DNA of 18,104 bases, taken from contig JAEZEB010000071.1 of the NCBI GenBank assembly GCA_023438115.1, forward strand, positions 1 through 18,104. Reading direction: 5' to 3'. A program made the position numbers and the translations under genes. Origin of the DNA: Pseudomonadota bacterium. Its GTDB lineage: Bacteria; Pseudomonadota; Gammaproteobacteria; Burkholderiales; Burkholderiaceae_C. A model generated the notes under the pieces. The model did no database searches. It was not told the DNA's origin and was given only the letters and a program-made list of their open reading frames with translations. Numbering within the stretch: the first letter of the stretch is position 1; each line of letters starts with the position of its first letter. Of the stretch, positions 7,494-14,205 are shown in pieces.

Positions 7494-7603
7494 GGCTACC
7501 TCTTCGATCTTGCCCGCGCTGCGCTAAGGGTCCTGGCTTCGCATGGGGCCGCCGGGGGCGGCTGCGGCTCGGACGGCCGGACAGAGGATCTGGAAAGCCG
7601 GCG
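7494..7603 (-). other. rplS leader region
   Basis: The roughly 110 bases between trmD and rplS contain an exact GCCGCC-GGG-GGCGGC hairpin (7548-7562) and end in a purine-rich ribosome binding site (GAAGAGG). There is no ORF of note. If the TATAAT at 7604-7609 is a promoter, this is a leader of about 100 bases; otherwise it is a spacer in the polycistronic mRNA. Confidence 0.4.
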
Positions 7604-7633
7604 ATTATAGCCCGGCGAGGAATTCCTCGTCCA
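7604..7633 (-). promoter_or_regulatory. Candidate rplS promoter overlapping the trmD stop codon
   Basis: Minus strand: TATAAT (7604-7609) is a perfect -10 hexamer and contains the TAA stop of trmD. TGGACG (7628-7633) lies 18 bases upstream and matches four of six -35 positions. The bases just after the -10 (CGCCGG) are GC-rich, as in promoters inhibited by ppGpp, though the whole genome is GC-rich. The start would be near 7597. Confidence 0.45.
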
Positions 7634-8348
7634 CGCGGGTCAGGCGGCCGGCCGCGCGGGCGGCTTCCAGCAGGTCCGGGCGATGCTTCGCGGTGAGGGC
7701 CAGGCGCTGGCGGCGGCGCCAGGCCTCGATGCGGGCATGGTGGCCGGACAGCAGTTCCTCGGGCACCTTCAGGCCGTTCCACTCCTCCGGCCGGGTGTAG
7801 TGGGGGCAATCCAGCAGGCCGTCGACGGCAGGATTGAAGCTGTCTTCCTGGTGGCTGCCGGCATCGTTCAGCACGCCGGGCTGCAGGCGCGCCACCGCGT
7901 CCAGCAAGGCCATGGCGGCGATCTCGCCACCGGAGAGCACGAAGTCGCCCAGGCTCAGCTGCACGTCGACATGCGTGTCGATGAAGCGCTGGTCCACGCC
8001 TTCGTAGCGGCCGCACAGCAGGATCGCGCCGGTGCCGGCGGACCAGCGTTCCACGCCGGCATGGTCCAGGCGCTCGCCGATGGGGGAGAACAGGACGACG
8101 GGCGCGGCGTCGGCGCGGTCGGCCTTCACGGCGGCCAGGCAGCGCGCCAGCGGCTCGGCCAGCATCACCATGCCGGGCCCGCCGCCGAAGGGCCGGTCGT
8201 CCACCCGCCGGTAGTTGCCCTCGGCGAAATCGCGCAGGTTCCAGGTGCGCACGTCGACCTGCCTCGCCTCGTAGGCGCGGCGGGTCACGCCCGCGGCCAG
8301 GAAGGGCGCGAACAGTTCGGGGAACAGGGTGATGACGTCGAAGCGCAT
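7605..8348 (-). CDS. trmD: tRNA (guanine-N1)-methyltransferase
   Basis: Methylates G37 of tRNAs next to the anticodon using S-adenosylmethionine, preventing +1 frameshifts. 247 residues, the normal length. Knotted SPOUT-fold motifs are present: MRFDVITLFPELF at the N-terminus, RPFGGGPGMVM, LLCGRYEGVDQRF and DFVLSGGE, with the C-terminal SHQEDSF...LLDCPHYTRP segment. The start ATG (8348-8346) is chosen from the conserved MRFDVITLFP; a longer reading in the same frame begins inside rimM. Located 13 bases after rimM, and its TAA is embedded in the candidate rplS -10 box. Essential in most bacteria. Confidence 0.98.
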   Translation of the reverse strand: MRFDVITLFPELFAPFLAAGVTRRAYEARQVDVRTWNLRDFAEGNYRRVDDRPFGGGPGMVMLAEPLARCLAAVKADRADAAPVVLFSPIGERLDHAGVERWSAGTGAILLCGRYEGVDQRFIDTHVDVQLSLGDFVLSGGEIAAMALLDAVARLQPGVLNDAGSHQEDSFNPAVDGLLDCPHYTRPEEWNGLKVPEELLSGHHARIEAWRRRQRLALTAKHRPDLLEAARAAGRLTRVDEEFLAGL

Positions 8349-8361
8349 GGCGCGCCCAGCC

Positions 8362-8958
8362 CTAGTAATCGGGCTGCCAGTCGACCGTGATGCGGCGCGC
8401 CTGCAGGTCGACGCCGTCGACATAGGCCGAGACGAAGGGCAGCATGCGCTCCTGCGCCTTGCCGGCTTCCTCGTAGCCCAGCACCAGCACGGTCTGCGGT
8501 CCGGTGGACAGCAGGTCCTTCACGGTGCCCAGGTGCACGCCTTCGCGGTTGACGACGTCCAGGCCGATCAGGTCGACCCAGTAGAACTCGTCATCGCCCG
8601 CGGAAGGAAAGGAGGAACGCGGCACGAAGATGCGCGCGCCCCGCAGCAGTTCGGCGGTGTCGCGGTCTTCGACGGCGTCGGCGCGGGCCACCACGGAATC
8701 GGAGTGGTCCTTCGCCTCGCGCACGCGCAGCAGCACCGTGCCGGAGAAGGTTTTGGCGCCCTTCTCGGACGGTTGCAGGTACCAGCGCTTGGAGGAGAAC
8801 AGCGCCTGGGGATCGGCGCTGTGGGGGAGGACCTTGAACCAGCCCTTGACCCCCCAGGCATCGAGGATGCGCCCGACTTCGACGGCGTCGGCGGGCAGGT
8901 CCGCCGGTTCGATGTCCGCGGGCAGCGCGGGGGCTGCCGGACGGCCGGGCGCGGCCAT
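8362..8958 (-). CDS. rimM: Ribosome maturation factor RimM
   Basis: Binds S19 and helps fold the 30S head during assembly. 198 residues. The N-terminal RimM domain begins at VEVGRILDAWGVKGWFKV, with an Ala/Pro-rich leader of about 30 residues before it. The C-terminal PRC-barrel domain begins near DDEFYWVDLIGLDVV and ends with MLPFVSAYVDGVDLQARRITVDW, the usual ending. The family normally runs 165-185 residues, so this one has a modest N-terminal extension. The ATG at 8958-8956 is 7 bases after the rpsP stop. A longer in-frame start would overlap rpsP and is not supported. Confidence 0.96.
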   Translation of the reverse strand: MAAPGRPAAPALPADIEPADLPADAVEVGRILDAWGVKGWFKVLPHSADPQALFSSKRWYLQPSEKGAKTFSGTVLLRVREAKDHSDSVVARADAVEDRDTAELLRGARIFVPRSSFPSAGDDEFYWVDLIGLDVVNREGVHLGTVKDLLSTGPQTVLVLGYEEAGKAQERMLPFVSAYVDGVDLQARRITVDWQPDY

Positions 8959-8965
8959 CGCGGAG

Positions 8966-9229
8966 TTAAGCCGCGGCGGCGGGAGCGGCGGCCGGCGCGC
9001 CCTTGAGCAGGCGCTCCACCGTCGGGGACGGCTGGGCGCCGACACCGCGCCAGTACGTCAGGCGGTCCTGCGCGACACGCAGCTTCTCTTCGCCTTCCTT
9101 GGCGGCCGGGTTGTAGAAGCCCAGGCGCTCGATGAAGCGGCCGTCGCGGCGCACGCGCTTGTCGGCGACGACGATGTTGTAGAACGGACGGTGCTTGGAA
9201 CCGCCGCGGGAGAGTCGGATGACGACCAT
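8966..9229 (-). CDS. rpsP: 30S ribosomal protein S16
   Basis: Early-binding small-subunit protein, 87 residues. The family core is unmistakable: MVVIRLSRGGSKHRPFYNIVVAD, RDGRFIERLGFYNP and RLTYWRGVGAQPSPTVERLL. It ends in an Ala/Pro-rich tail (APAAAPAAAA) that is common in this bacterial group. The ATG at 9229-9227 has AAGGAT 5 bases upstream. First gene of the rpsP-rimM-trmD-rplS operon, an order kept across most proteobacteria. The leader upstream has a TATAAT box and a hairpin. Confidence 0.98.
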   Translation of the reverse strand: MVVIRLSRGGSKHRPFYNIVVADKRVRRDGRFIERLGFYNPAAKEGEEKLRVAQDRLTYWRGVGAQPSPTVERLLKGAPAAAPAAAA

Positions 9230-9315
9230 GATTTATCCTTGGGTGGAAGAGGTGCCCTGTTGCGAACGACGCTTGGGATGCACCCCTGAAATTCTTCCGG
9301 CGTTGAGACACGCGA

Positions 9316-9331
9316 CTGGCCACCCGGCCAG
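9316..9331 (-). other. Hairpin in the rpsP operon leader
   Basis: CTGGCC and GGCCAG form an exact 6-bp stem with a 4-base loop, 87 bases upstream of the rpsP ATG and inside the transcript predicted from the TATAAT at 9353-9358. There is no T run, so it is not a terminator. It could be a leader element for the S16 operon; function unknown. Confidence 0.3.
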
Positions 9332-9352
9332 CGACACGCCGAAAAGCCCGCG

Positions 9353-9358
9353 ATTATA
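9353..9358 (-). promoter_or_regulatory. Candidate -10 box of the rpsP operon
   Basis: Perfect TATAAT on the minus strand, 124 bases upstream of rpsP, followed by a GC-rich CGCGGGC. No good -35 is found at 16-18 bases. The flanking 12-mer GCGATTATAGCC (plus strand, 9350-9361) recurs exactly at 7601-7612 in front of rplS, which supports a shared promoter element for ribosomal protein genes. Confidence 0.45.
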
Positions 9359-9410
9359 GCCTTTCCACCATGACCATCCCGTACCCGGGCGCGTGCGCCT
9401 GCCCCGCCCC

Positions 9411-9863
9411 ATGAAAACCAAGAGCAAGACCCTCGCCGCCTGGCTGGCCCTCCTCGGCGGCCCGCTGGGCCGGCACCGCTTCTACCTGCGCGGCTTCGGC
9501 GACACGCTCGGCTGGCTGCTGCCCATCCCCACGGCGCTGGGGCTGTACGGCATCGAGCGCGTGCAGCAGTACGGACAGGACGATTTCCTCAGCTGGATGC
9601 TGGTCCCGCTGCTGGGCTTCACCTTCGCCGGCTGCTGCCTGATGGCGATCATCTACGGCCTCATGGACCGCGAGCGCTGGAACGCGCGCTTCAACCCGGA
9701 CGCTTTGCCCGACGCAGAAGCCGGCGGCACGCGCTGGGCCACCATCTTCGCGATCATCATCGCGCTGATGGTGGGCGCCGGCGTGCTGATGGCCAGCTTC
9801 GCCTTCAGCTTCCAGCGCTACTTCGAGTACCAGGTGGAGGAAGGGCGGCGGATTTCGCAGTGA
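9411..9863 (+). CDS. Small TM2-like membrane protein, function unknown
   Basis: 150-residue protein with three or four hydrophobic segments. The N-terminal half (LGRHRFYLRGFGDTLGWLLP) resembles the TM2 domain pattern in which a glycine-rich turn and HRFYL precede two membrane helices. A second pair follows (WMLVPLLGFTFAGCCLMAIIYGLM and TIFAIIIALMVGAGVLMASFAF), joined by a polar loop with RERWNARFNPDA. I recall similar conserved hypothetical proteins in Comamonadaceae. The ATG at 9411 is chosen because MKTKSKTLAAW is a typical basic start; an in-frame ATG at 9393 would add six residues. No clear Shine-Dalgarno sequence. Divergent from rpsP and convergent with pit. No function can be assigned. 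Confidence 0.8.
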   Translation: MKTKSKTLAAWLALLGGPLGRHRFYLRGFGDTLGWLLPIPTALGLYGIERVQQYGQDDFLSWMLVPLLGFTFAGCCLMAIIYGLMDRERWNARFNPDALPDAEAGGTRWATIFAIIIALMVGAGVLMASFAFSFQRYFEYQVEEGRRISQ

Positions 9864-9867
9864 GGCC

Positions 9868-9941
9868 CGGTGGGCAACGGAGTTCCCCACCCTACGAGCT
9901 GGCCCGCGGGTCGTAGGGTGGGCAAGCACGCTTGCCCACCG
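9868..9941. repeat. REP-like two-arm palindrome at the TM2/pit convergent junction
   Basis: The outer arms CGGTGGGCAA (9868-9877) and TTGCCCACCG (9932-9941) and the inner arms CCCACCCTACGA (9886-9897) and TCGTAGGGTGGG (9911-9922) are exact inverted repeats around a 13-base loop; the 8-9 bases between inner and outer arms do not match. The right half also folds alone into GGTGGGCAAGC-AC-GCTTGCCCACC (9917-9940), which competes with the long hairpin. It nearly fills the 82-base gap between two genes that meet tail to tail, so it probably works as a bidirectional terminator or mRNA 3'-end stabiliser. Related to the element at 14117-14195. Confidence 0.7.
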
Positions 9942-9945
9942 CCCC

Positions 9946-10956
9946 TCAAAAGATCTGCAGCGAGATCCAGTACGCGATCGCGGCGACCAGCGCGCTCGCC
10001 GGGATCGTGAAGATCCACGCCCACACGATGTTGCCCGCCACGCCCCAGCGCACGGCGCTCATGCGGTGCGTGGAGCCGACGCCGACGATGGCGCCCGTGA
10101 TCGTGTGCGTGGTCGACACCGGGATGCCGGCCGCGGTGGCGATGAACAGCGTGAGCGCGCCGCCGGTCTCGGCGCAGAAGCCGCCCACGGGCTTGAGCTT
10201 GGTGATCTTCTGGCCCATGGTCTTGACGATGCGCCAGCCGCCGAACATCGTGCCGGCGGCGATCGCCACGTAGCAGGAGACGATCACCCAGGCCGGCGGC
10301 GAATCCGCCCCGGCGCCCACGTAGCCCGTGGCGATCAGCAGCATCCAGATGATGCCGAAGGTCTTCTGCGCGTCGTTGCCGCCGTGGCCGAGGCTGTAGG
10401 CGCCGGCCGAAACCAGCTGCAGCCGGCGGAACCACTTGTCCACGCGCGAGGGCCGCGCGGAGCGGAAGACGTTGGAGACGACCACCATCATCAGCGAGCC
10501 GAGCAGGAAGCCCAGCGCCGGCGACACGAAGATGAAGATCACGGTCTTCCAGATGCCGGCGGCGATCAGCGCGCCGGCGCCCGACTTGGCGATCACGGCG
10601 CCGACGATGCCGCCGATCAGCGCGTGCGAGGAGCTGCTGGGGATGCCGTACCACCAGGTGATCACGTTCCAGGTGATGGCGCCCACCAGCGCGCCGAAGA
10701 CCACGTGGGTGTCCACCACCCCGGGCTGCACGATGCCCTTGCCCACCGTCGCCGCCACGCTGAGGTGGAAGATGAAGATGGCGATGAAGTTGAAGAAGGC
10801 GGCGAAGACCACCGCCTGCGCCGGCCGCAGCACGCCGGTGGAGACCACCGTGGCGATGGAGTTCGCCGCGTCGTGGAAGCCGTTCATGAAGTCGAACAGC
10901 AGGGCCACGACCACCAGCAGGATGACGACCCACAGGGCCGCTTGGGTCACTTCCAT
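9946..10956 (-). CDS. Inorganic phosphate transporter, Pit family (short form)
   Basis: Low-affinity phosphate (metal-phosphate) symporter of the inner membrane. 336 residues with about ten hydrophobic segments. Both internal-repeat signatures of the PiT family are present: GFHDAANSIATVVSTG near residue 26 and GHGGNDAQKTFG near residue 195. PSSSSHALIGGIVGA and PVSTTHTITGAIVGVG are the paired repeat segments. It is much shorter than E. coli PitA (499 residues) and belongs to the short form that is usually found beside a DUF47 gene, as here: DUF47 ends 12 bases upstream. The start ATG is at 10956-10954. Confidence 0.95.
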   Translation of the reverse strand: MEVTQAALWVVILLVVVALLFDFMNGFHDAANSIATVVSTGVLRPAQAVVFAAFFNFIAIFIFHLSVAATVGKGIVQPGVVDTHVVFGALVGAITWNVITWWYGIPSSSSHALIGGIVGAVIAKSGAGALIAAGIWKTVIFIFVSPALGFLLGSLMMVVVSNVFRSARPSRVDKWFRRLQLVSAGAYSLGHGGNDAQKTFGIIWMLLIATGYVGAGADSPPAWVIVSCYVAIAAGTMFGGWRIVKTMGQKITKLKPVGGFCAETGGALTLFIATAAGIPVSTTHTITGAIVGVGSTHRMSAVRWGVAGNIVWAWIFTIPASALVAAIAYWISLQIF

Positions 10957-10968
10957 GGTGGCGCGGCC

Positions 10969-11616
10969 TCAGGAGTTCTCGAGCACGATGCCTTCGACGG
11001 CATTGGCGACGTCCTCGCACCGGTCGGTGATGCTCTCCAGCAGCTCGTAGATCGCCTTGAGCTTGATCACCTCGCGGACGTCGGGCTCCTCCCGGAACAG
11101 CTTGCTCATGGCGGAGCGCATCACGCGGTCGGCGTCGGACTCGAGCTTGTCGATCTCCTCGCAGGTCTTGAGCGCGGCTTCGGCGGCATCGGGATCGGAC
11201 AGGCGGCTGAGGAAGCCCACGGCCTCGCGCACGCGCTCGCAGCAGCGCACGCTCAGGTCCGTCAGGCGGCTGATCTCCTCCGTCATGTGGTGCACGTCGT
11301 ACAGGGCCATGGTCTCGGCCGAGTCCTGCAGCAGGTCGCACACGTCGTCCATCGTGTTGATCAGGTCGTGGATCTGCTCGCGGTCGATGGGCGTGATGAA
11401 GGTCTTGTGGATGAGGCGGTTGACCTCGTGCGTCACGCGGTCGGCGGCGCGCTCGGCGGCGTCCACCTCCCCGGCGTGCTGCTCGCGCATCGCCTTGTCG
11501 TCGTAGTGCTCCACCATCTTCGCGAAGGCGCGGGCTGCCTCGACGATGCGGTCGCCGTGTTGTTCGAACATGGCGAAGAAGTTGCCTTCGCGCGGGAGCA
11601 GTTTCTTGAAGAGCAT
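10969..11616 (-). CDS. DUF47 family PhoU-like protein, Pit accessory
   Basis: 215-residue all-helical protein of the DUF47/PhoU-like group, cytoplasmic. The sequence starts MLFKKLLPREGNFFAMFEQHGDRIVEAA, a typical DUF47 opening. It contains ExxxD-type acidic repeats (AGEVDAAERAADRVTHEVNR and CEEIDKLESDADRVM) that in PhoU-like proteins form metal-binding sites. It sits 12 bases upstream of pit; that pairing is widespread and suggests it regulates or assists the transporter, though its precise activity is not established from sequence. No evident Shine-Dalgarno sequence. DUF486 ends 50 bases upstream on the same strand. Confidence 0.92.
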   Translation of the reverse strand: MLFKKLLPREGNFFAMFEQHGDRIVEAARAFAKMVEHYDDKAMREQHAGEVDAAERAADRVTHEVNRLIHKTFITPIDREQIHDLINTMDDVCDLLQDSAETMALYDVHHMTEEISRLTDLSVRCCERVREAVGFLSRLSDPDAAEAALKTCEEIDKLESDADRVMRSAMSKLFREEPDVREVIKLKAIYELLESITDRCEDVANAVEGIVLENS

Positions 11617-11666
11617 GGGGCGGGTTGTTGTGGGCGGCCGTGCGCGAGTTTAACTGCGGGGTTTCC

Positions 11667-12038
11667 TCAGGAATTGCGGAATATGAAATACACGGCGCCC
11701 ACCATGCACAGGCCCGCCCAGAGGTAGTCCAGCTTGAGCGGCTCGCGCATGTAGAACACCGCGAACGGCACGAACACGGCGAGCGTGATCACTTCCTGCA
11801 TGATCTTGAGCTGGGCCACGCTGAAGCCGGCCTGCTGGTAGCCGATGCGGTTGGCCGGCACCTGCAGAAGATACTCGGCCAGCGCGATGCCCCAGCTCAC
11901 GAAGGCCGCGACGTACCAGGGCGCGGTGGCCAGGTTGCGCAGGTGCCCGTACCACGCCATGGTCATGAAGACGTTGGACGCCACCAGCAGCAGCACCGTC
12001 TGCAGCGACAGGGGAAGAAAGGAAGAGATCGCGCTCAT
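11667..12038 (-). CDS. DMT-superfamily DUF486 membrane protein
   Basis: 123-residue protein with four hydrophobic segments: LQTVLLLVASNVFMTMAWY, the WYVAAFVSWGIALAEYLLQVPANRIGY region, EVITLAVFVPFAVFYM and LWAGLCMVGAVYFIF. The AEYLLQVPANRIGY and QLKIMQEVITL segments identify DUF486, a small-multidrug-resistance-like member of the drug/metabolite transporter superfamily. Substrate unknown. Its ATG (12038-12036) shares the CATG with the ATG of rluA on the other strand. GATAAT lies 6 bases upstream of the start, within the rluA coding sequence. It may be co-transcribed with DUF47 and pit, which follow 50 bases downstream. Confidence 0.9.
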   Translation of the reverse strand: MSAISSFLPLSLQTVLLLVASNVFMTMAWYGHLRNLATAPWYVAAFVSWGIALAEYLLQVPANRIGYQQAGFSVAQLKIMQEVITLAVFVPFAVFYMREPLKLDYLWAGLCMVGAVYFIFRNS

Positions 12039-12672
12039 GCCCGCATTATCCGAAGGGCTCGTCTATGTCGACGAGCATCTCGTCGTGCTGGACAAGCCGG
12101 CCGGCCTGCTAGCGGTGCCGGGCCGCGGCGCCGACAAGCAGGACTGCCTGTCGGCGCGGGCGCAGGCGCTCTGGCCCGATGCGCTGGTGGTGCACCGGCT
12201 CGACATGGCGACGTCCGGGCTGTTCCTCATGGGCCGCGGCACGCACATGCAGCGCGCGCTCAGCCGCGCCTTTGCCGAACGCGAGGTGGACAAGCGCTAC
12301 GAGGCGGTGGTCGACGGACGCCTGGGCGCGCCGGGCGACACCGGCGTGATCGACCTGCCCCTCGCCGCCGACTGGCCCAACCGGCCGCTGCAGAAGGTAG
12401 CTCCCGCCGGCCGTCCCAGCACCACGCGCTGGCGCGTGATCGAGGGCGACGACCGCGAGACGCGCGTGGCACTCGAACCGGTCACCGGTCGTTCGCACCA
12501 GCTGCGCGTGCACCTCCTCGCGATCGGCCATCCCATCCTGGGCGATGCCCTCTACGCGCCGCCCGCGGTGCGCGATCGCGCGCCGCGCCTGCTGCTGCAT
12601 GCCTGCGCGCTGCGCCTGGCGCATCCGGCGAGCGGCGAGCCCCTGGCGTTCGACAGCGTGGCGCCGTTCTGA
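12037..12672 (+). CDS. rluA: Dual-specificity pseudouridine synthase RluA (23S rRNA U746 / tRNA U32)
   Basis: Isomerises uridine to pseudouridine in 23S rRNA and in tRNA anticodon stems. 211 residues, close to E. coli RluA (219), with no S4 domain, unlike RluC and RluD. The catalytic motif HRLDMATSGL has D56 as the nucleophile. Several RluA-type segments match the E. coli enzyme closely: DLPLAADWPNRPLQKV, VTGRSHQLRVHLLAIGHPIL and APRLLLHACAL. The ATG at 12037 gives the expected N-terminus (MPALSEGLVYVDEHLVVLDKPAG). The upstream in-frame extension is antisense of the DUF486 gene. GGAAGAGA about 10 bases upstream can serve as the ribosome binding site. The next gene follows 51 bases later. Confidence 0.93.
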   Translation: MPALSEGLVYVDEHLVVLDKPAGLLAVPGRGADKQDCLSARAQALWPDALVVHRLDMATSGLFLMGRGTHMQRALSRAFAEREVDKRYEAVVDGRLGAPGDTGVIDLPLAADWPNRPLQKVAPAGRPSTTRWRVIEGDDRETRVALEPVTGRSHQLRVHLLAIGHPILGDALYAPPAVRDRAPRLLLHACALRLAHPASGEPLAFDSVAPF

Positions 12673-12723
12673 GGAACTCGCCGCATGCCGCCCGCCTCTG
12701 ATGTGCAGCTTCGGAGAACGCCC

Positions 12724-13338
12724 ATGGCCCCTCCCTCCCGCCGCGCGGCCGCCGCCGCCCTCGTGGCCCTGCCCTTCTGCTGGACGGGCCTGCGCGCGCA
12801 GCCCGCCCCGACGCGCCGTCCCACGCCGGCGCAGACCGAAGGGCCTTTCTATCCCGTCGCGCTGCCGCGGGACAGCGACGGCGACCTGCTGCGCAACGGC
12901 GACCGCCGCTACGCGCGCGGGCAGCCGGCGTGGGTGGAAGGCACGGTGCGCGACCTCGACGGCCGTCCCGTCGCCGGGGCGCAGGTCGAGATCTGGCAAT
13001 GCGACGAAGCCGGCCACTACCACCACCCCGGTGACGGCGGCCGCGCCGATCCGGCCTTCCAGGGCTTCGGCCGCGTGGCCGTGGACCGCGAGGGCCGCTA
13101 TCGCTTCCGCACCATCCGCCCGGTGCCCTACACGGGCCGCACGCCGCACATTCACGTGAAGGTGAAGCTCGCGCAGCGCGAGCTGCTGACGACGCAGCTG
13201 TACGTCGAAGGCGATCCGCACAACGAGCGCGACTTCCTCTGGCGCCGCCTCGGCGATGACCGCGCGCTGGTGACGGTGCCCTTCGTGCGAGGTGACGACG
13301 GGCTGCAAGCCACCTTCCCCATCGTCGTCGCTACGTGA
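12724..13338 (+). CDS. Exported intradiol ring-cleavage dioxygenase-type protein
   Basis: 204-residue protein related to the beta subunit of protocatechuate 3,4-dioxygenase, non-heme Fe(III). The four expected iron ligands are all there: Y99 (in AGHYHH), Y136 (in PVPYTGR), H142 and H144 (in TPHIHVKV). Other family segments are TEGPFYP, VEIWQCDEAG and TTQLYVEGDP. The N-terminus has twin arginines followed by an Ala/Leu-rich stretch (SRRAAAAALVALPF), so it looks like an export signal, possibly Tat. The ATG at 12724 is chosen because GGAG lies 7 bases before it and the signal begins there. It lacks the alpha partner and any beta-ketoadipate pathway neighbour, so its real substrate is unknown; lone exported relatives are common in bacteria. 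Confidence 0.88.
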   Translation: MAPPSRRAAAAALVALPFCWTGLRAQPAPTRRPTPAQTEGPFYPVALPRDSDGDLLRNGDRRYARGQPAWVEGTVRDLDGRPVAGAQVEIWQCDEAGHYHHPGDGGRADPAFQGFGRVAVDREGRYRFRTIRPVPYTGRTPHIHVKVKLAQRELLTTQLYVEGDPHNERDFLWRRLGDDRALVTVPFVRGDDGLQATFPIVVAT

Positions 13339-13355
13339 TTGCGTAGGATGGCGGG

Positions 13356-14108
13356 ATGCGACACATCACCATCCTCACCGGCGCCTCCCGCGGCATGGGC
13401 TTCGCCATGGCGCAGCAACTGCTGGCCGCGGGACACGACCTGGTCTGCCTCTCGCGGCGCCCCAGCGACGAACTCGCCGCGGCCGCCGCGCAGGCCGGAC
13501 GCTCGATCGAGCAATGGCCGCAGGACCTGGCGCGCGCCGCCACGGCCGCCGCGAAGCTGGAGACCTGGCTGCAGGACCAGGATGCGGCCACCATCGCCTC
13601 GGCGACGCTGATCAACAACGCCGGGACCATCCCGCTCATCGCGCCGCTGGACGAGATCGCGCCCACGCAGCTGGCCGATGCGCTGCGGGTGGACCTCGAG
13701 GCGCCCATGCTGCTCACCGGCGCCTTCCTGCGCGCGACGGCCGCCTGGAAGGCGCCGCGCAAGGTGCTCAACATCTCCTCCGGCCTCGGGCGGCGCGCGA
13801 TGGCGGCGCAGGCGGCCTACTGCGCGGCCAAGGCGGGCATGGACCACTTCACGCGCTGCGTGGCGCTGGAGCAGGAGCGGCTGCCCAACGGCGCGCGCGT
13901 GTGCTCGCTGGCGCCGGGCGTGATCGACACCGACATGCAGGCGCAGCTGCGCGGCGCGGAGCCGCAGCGCTTTCCGGACATCGGCAACTTCGTGGGGCTG
14001 AAGGAGAAGGGGATGCTCAGCTCGCCGCAGGACGCGGCGCAGCGGGTGCTGGCCTTCCTGGCGCGCGCGGATTTCGGCGCGAATCCGGTCGCCGACGTGC
14101 GGGATTGA
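13356..14108 (+). CDS. SDR oxidoreductase, (S)-benzil reductase / sepiapterin-reductase-like
   Basis: 250-residue short-chain dehydrogenase, NADP(H)-type Rossmann fold: TGASRGMG at residues 8-15, NNAG near residue 89, catalytic S142, Y155 and K159. The C-terminal part (APGVIDTDMQAQLRG and NFVGLKEKGMLSSP) is very close to the Bacillus YueD/(S)-benzil reductase group, which reduces alpha-diketones; the natural substrate here is unknown. The ATG at 13356 follows the intradiol dioxygenase stop by 17 bases, so the two are probably co-transcribed. Before it, TAGGAT-N6-ATG can be read either as a -10-like box or as a Shine-Dalgarno AGGA. It ends at a convergent junction with a long palindrome. Confidence 0.9.
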   Translation: MRHITILTGASRGMGFAMAQQLLAAGHDLVCLSRRPSDELAAAAAQAGRSIEQWPQDLARAATAAAKLETWLQDQDAATIASATLINNAGTIPLIAPLDEIAPTQLADALRVDLEAPMLLTGAFLRATAAWKAPRKVLNISSGLGRRAMAAQAAYCAAKAGMDHFTRCVALEQERLPNGARVCSLAPGVIDTDMQAQLRGAEPQRFPDIGNFVGLKEKGMLSSPQDAAQRVLAFLARADFGANPVADVRD

Positions 14109-14116
14109 GGCCGCTG

Positions 14117-14195
14117 CGGCGGGGCTCCTTCGTCACCCCGCCCTACGGAACGCGCCGGCCTCTTCGTAGGGCGGGGTGACGGAGGAACCCCGCCG
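14117..14195. repeat. 31-bp near-perfect palindrome at the SDR / 2OG-dioxygenase junction
   Basis: Left arm 14117-14147 and right arm 14165-14195 are inverted repeats matching at 29 of 31 positions, with a 17-base loop. The innermost 16 pairs (GTCACCCCGCCCTACG against its complement) are exact. Of the two mismatches, one gives a U-G wobble in each transcript direction, so the hairpin is very stable on both strands. It sits in the 97-base gap between convergent genes and shares the CCCTACG/CGTAGGG core with 9868-9941. Likely a REP-like element acting as a bidirectional terminator or 3'-end stabiliser. Confidence 0.75.
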
Positions 14196-14205
14196 TCCCC
14201 CGCGC

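Noticed and set aside
10066..11727. 553-residue plus-strand open frame
   Set aside because: Antisense to pit and DUF47; composition is Asp/His/Gly-rich with no recognisable domain.
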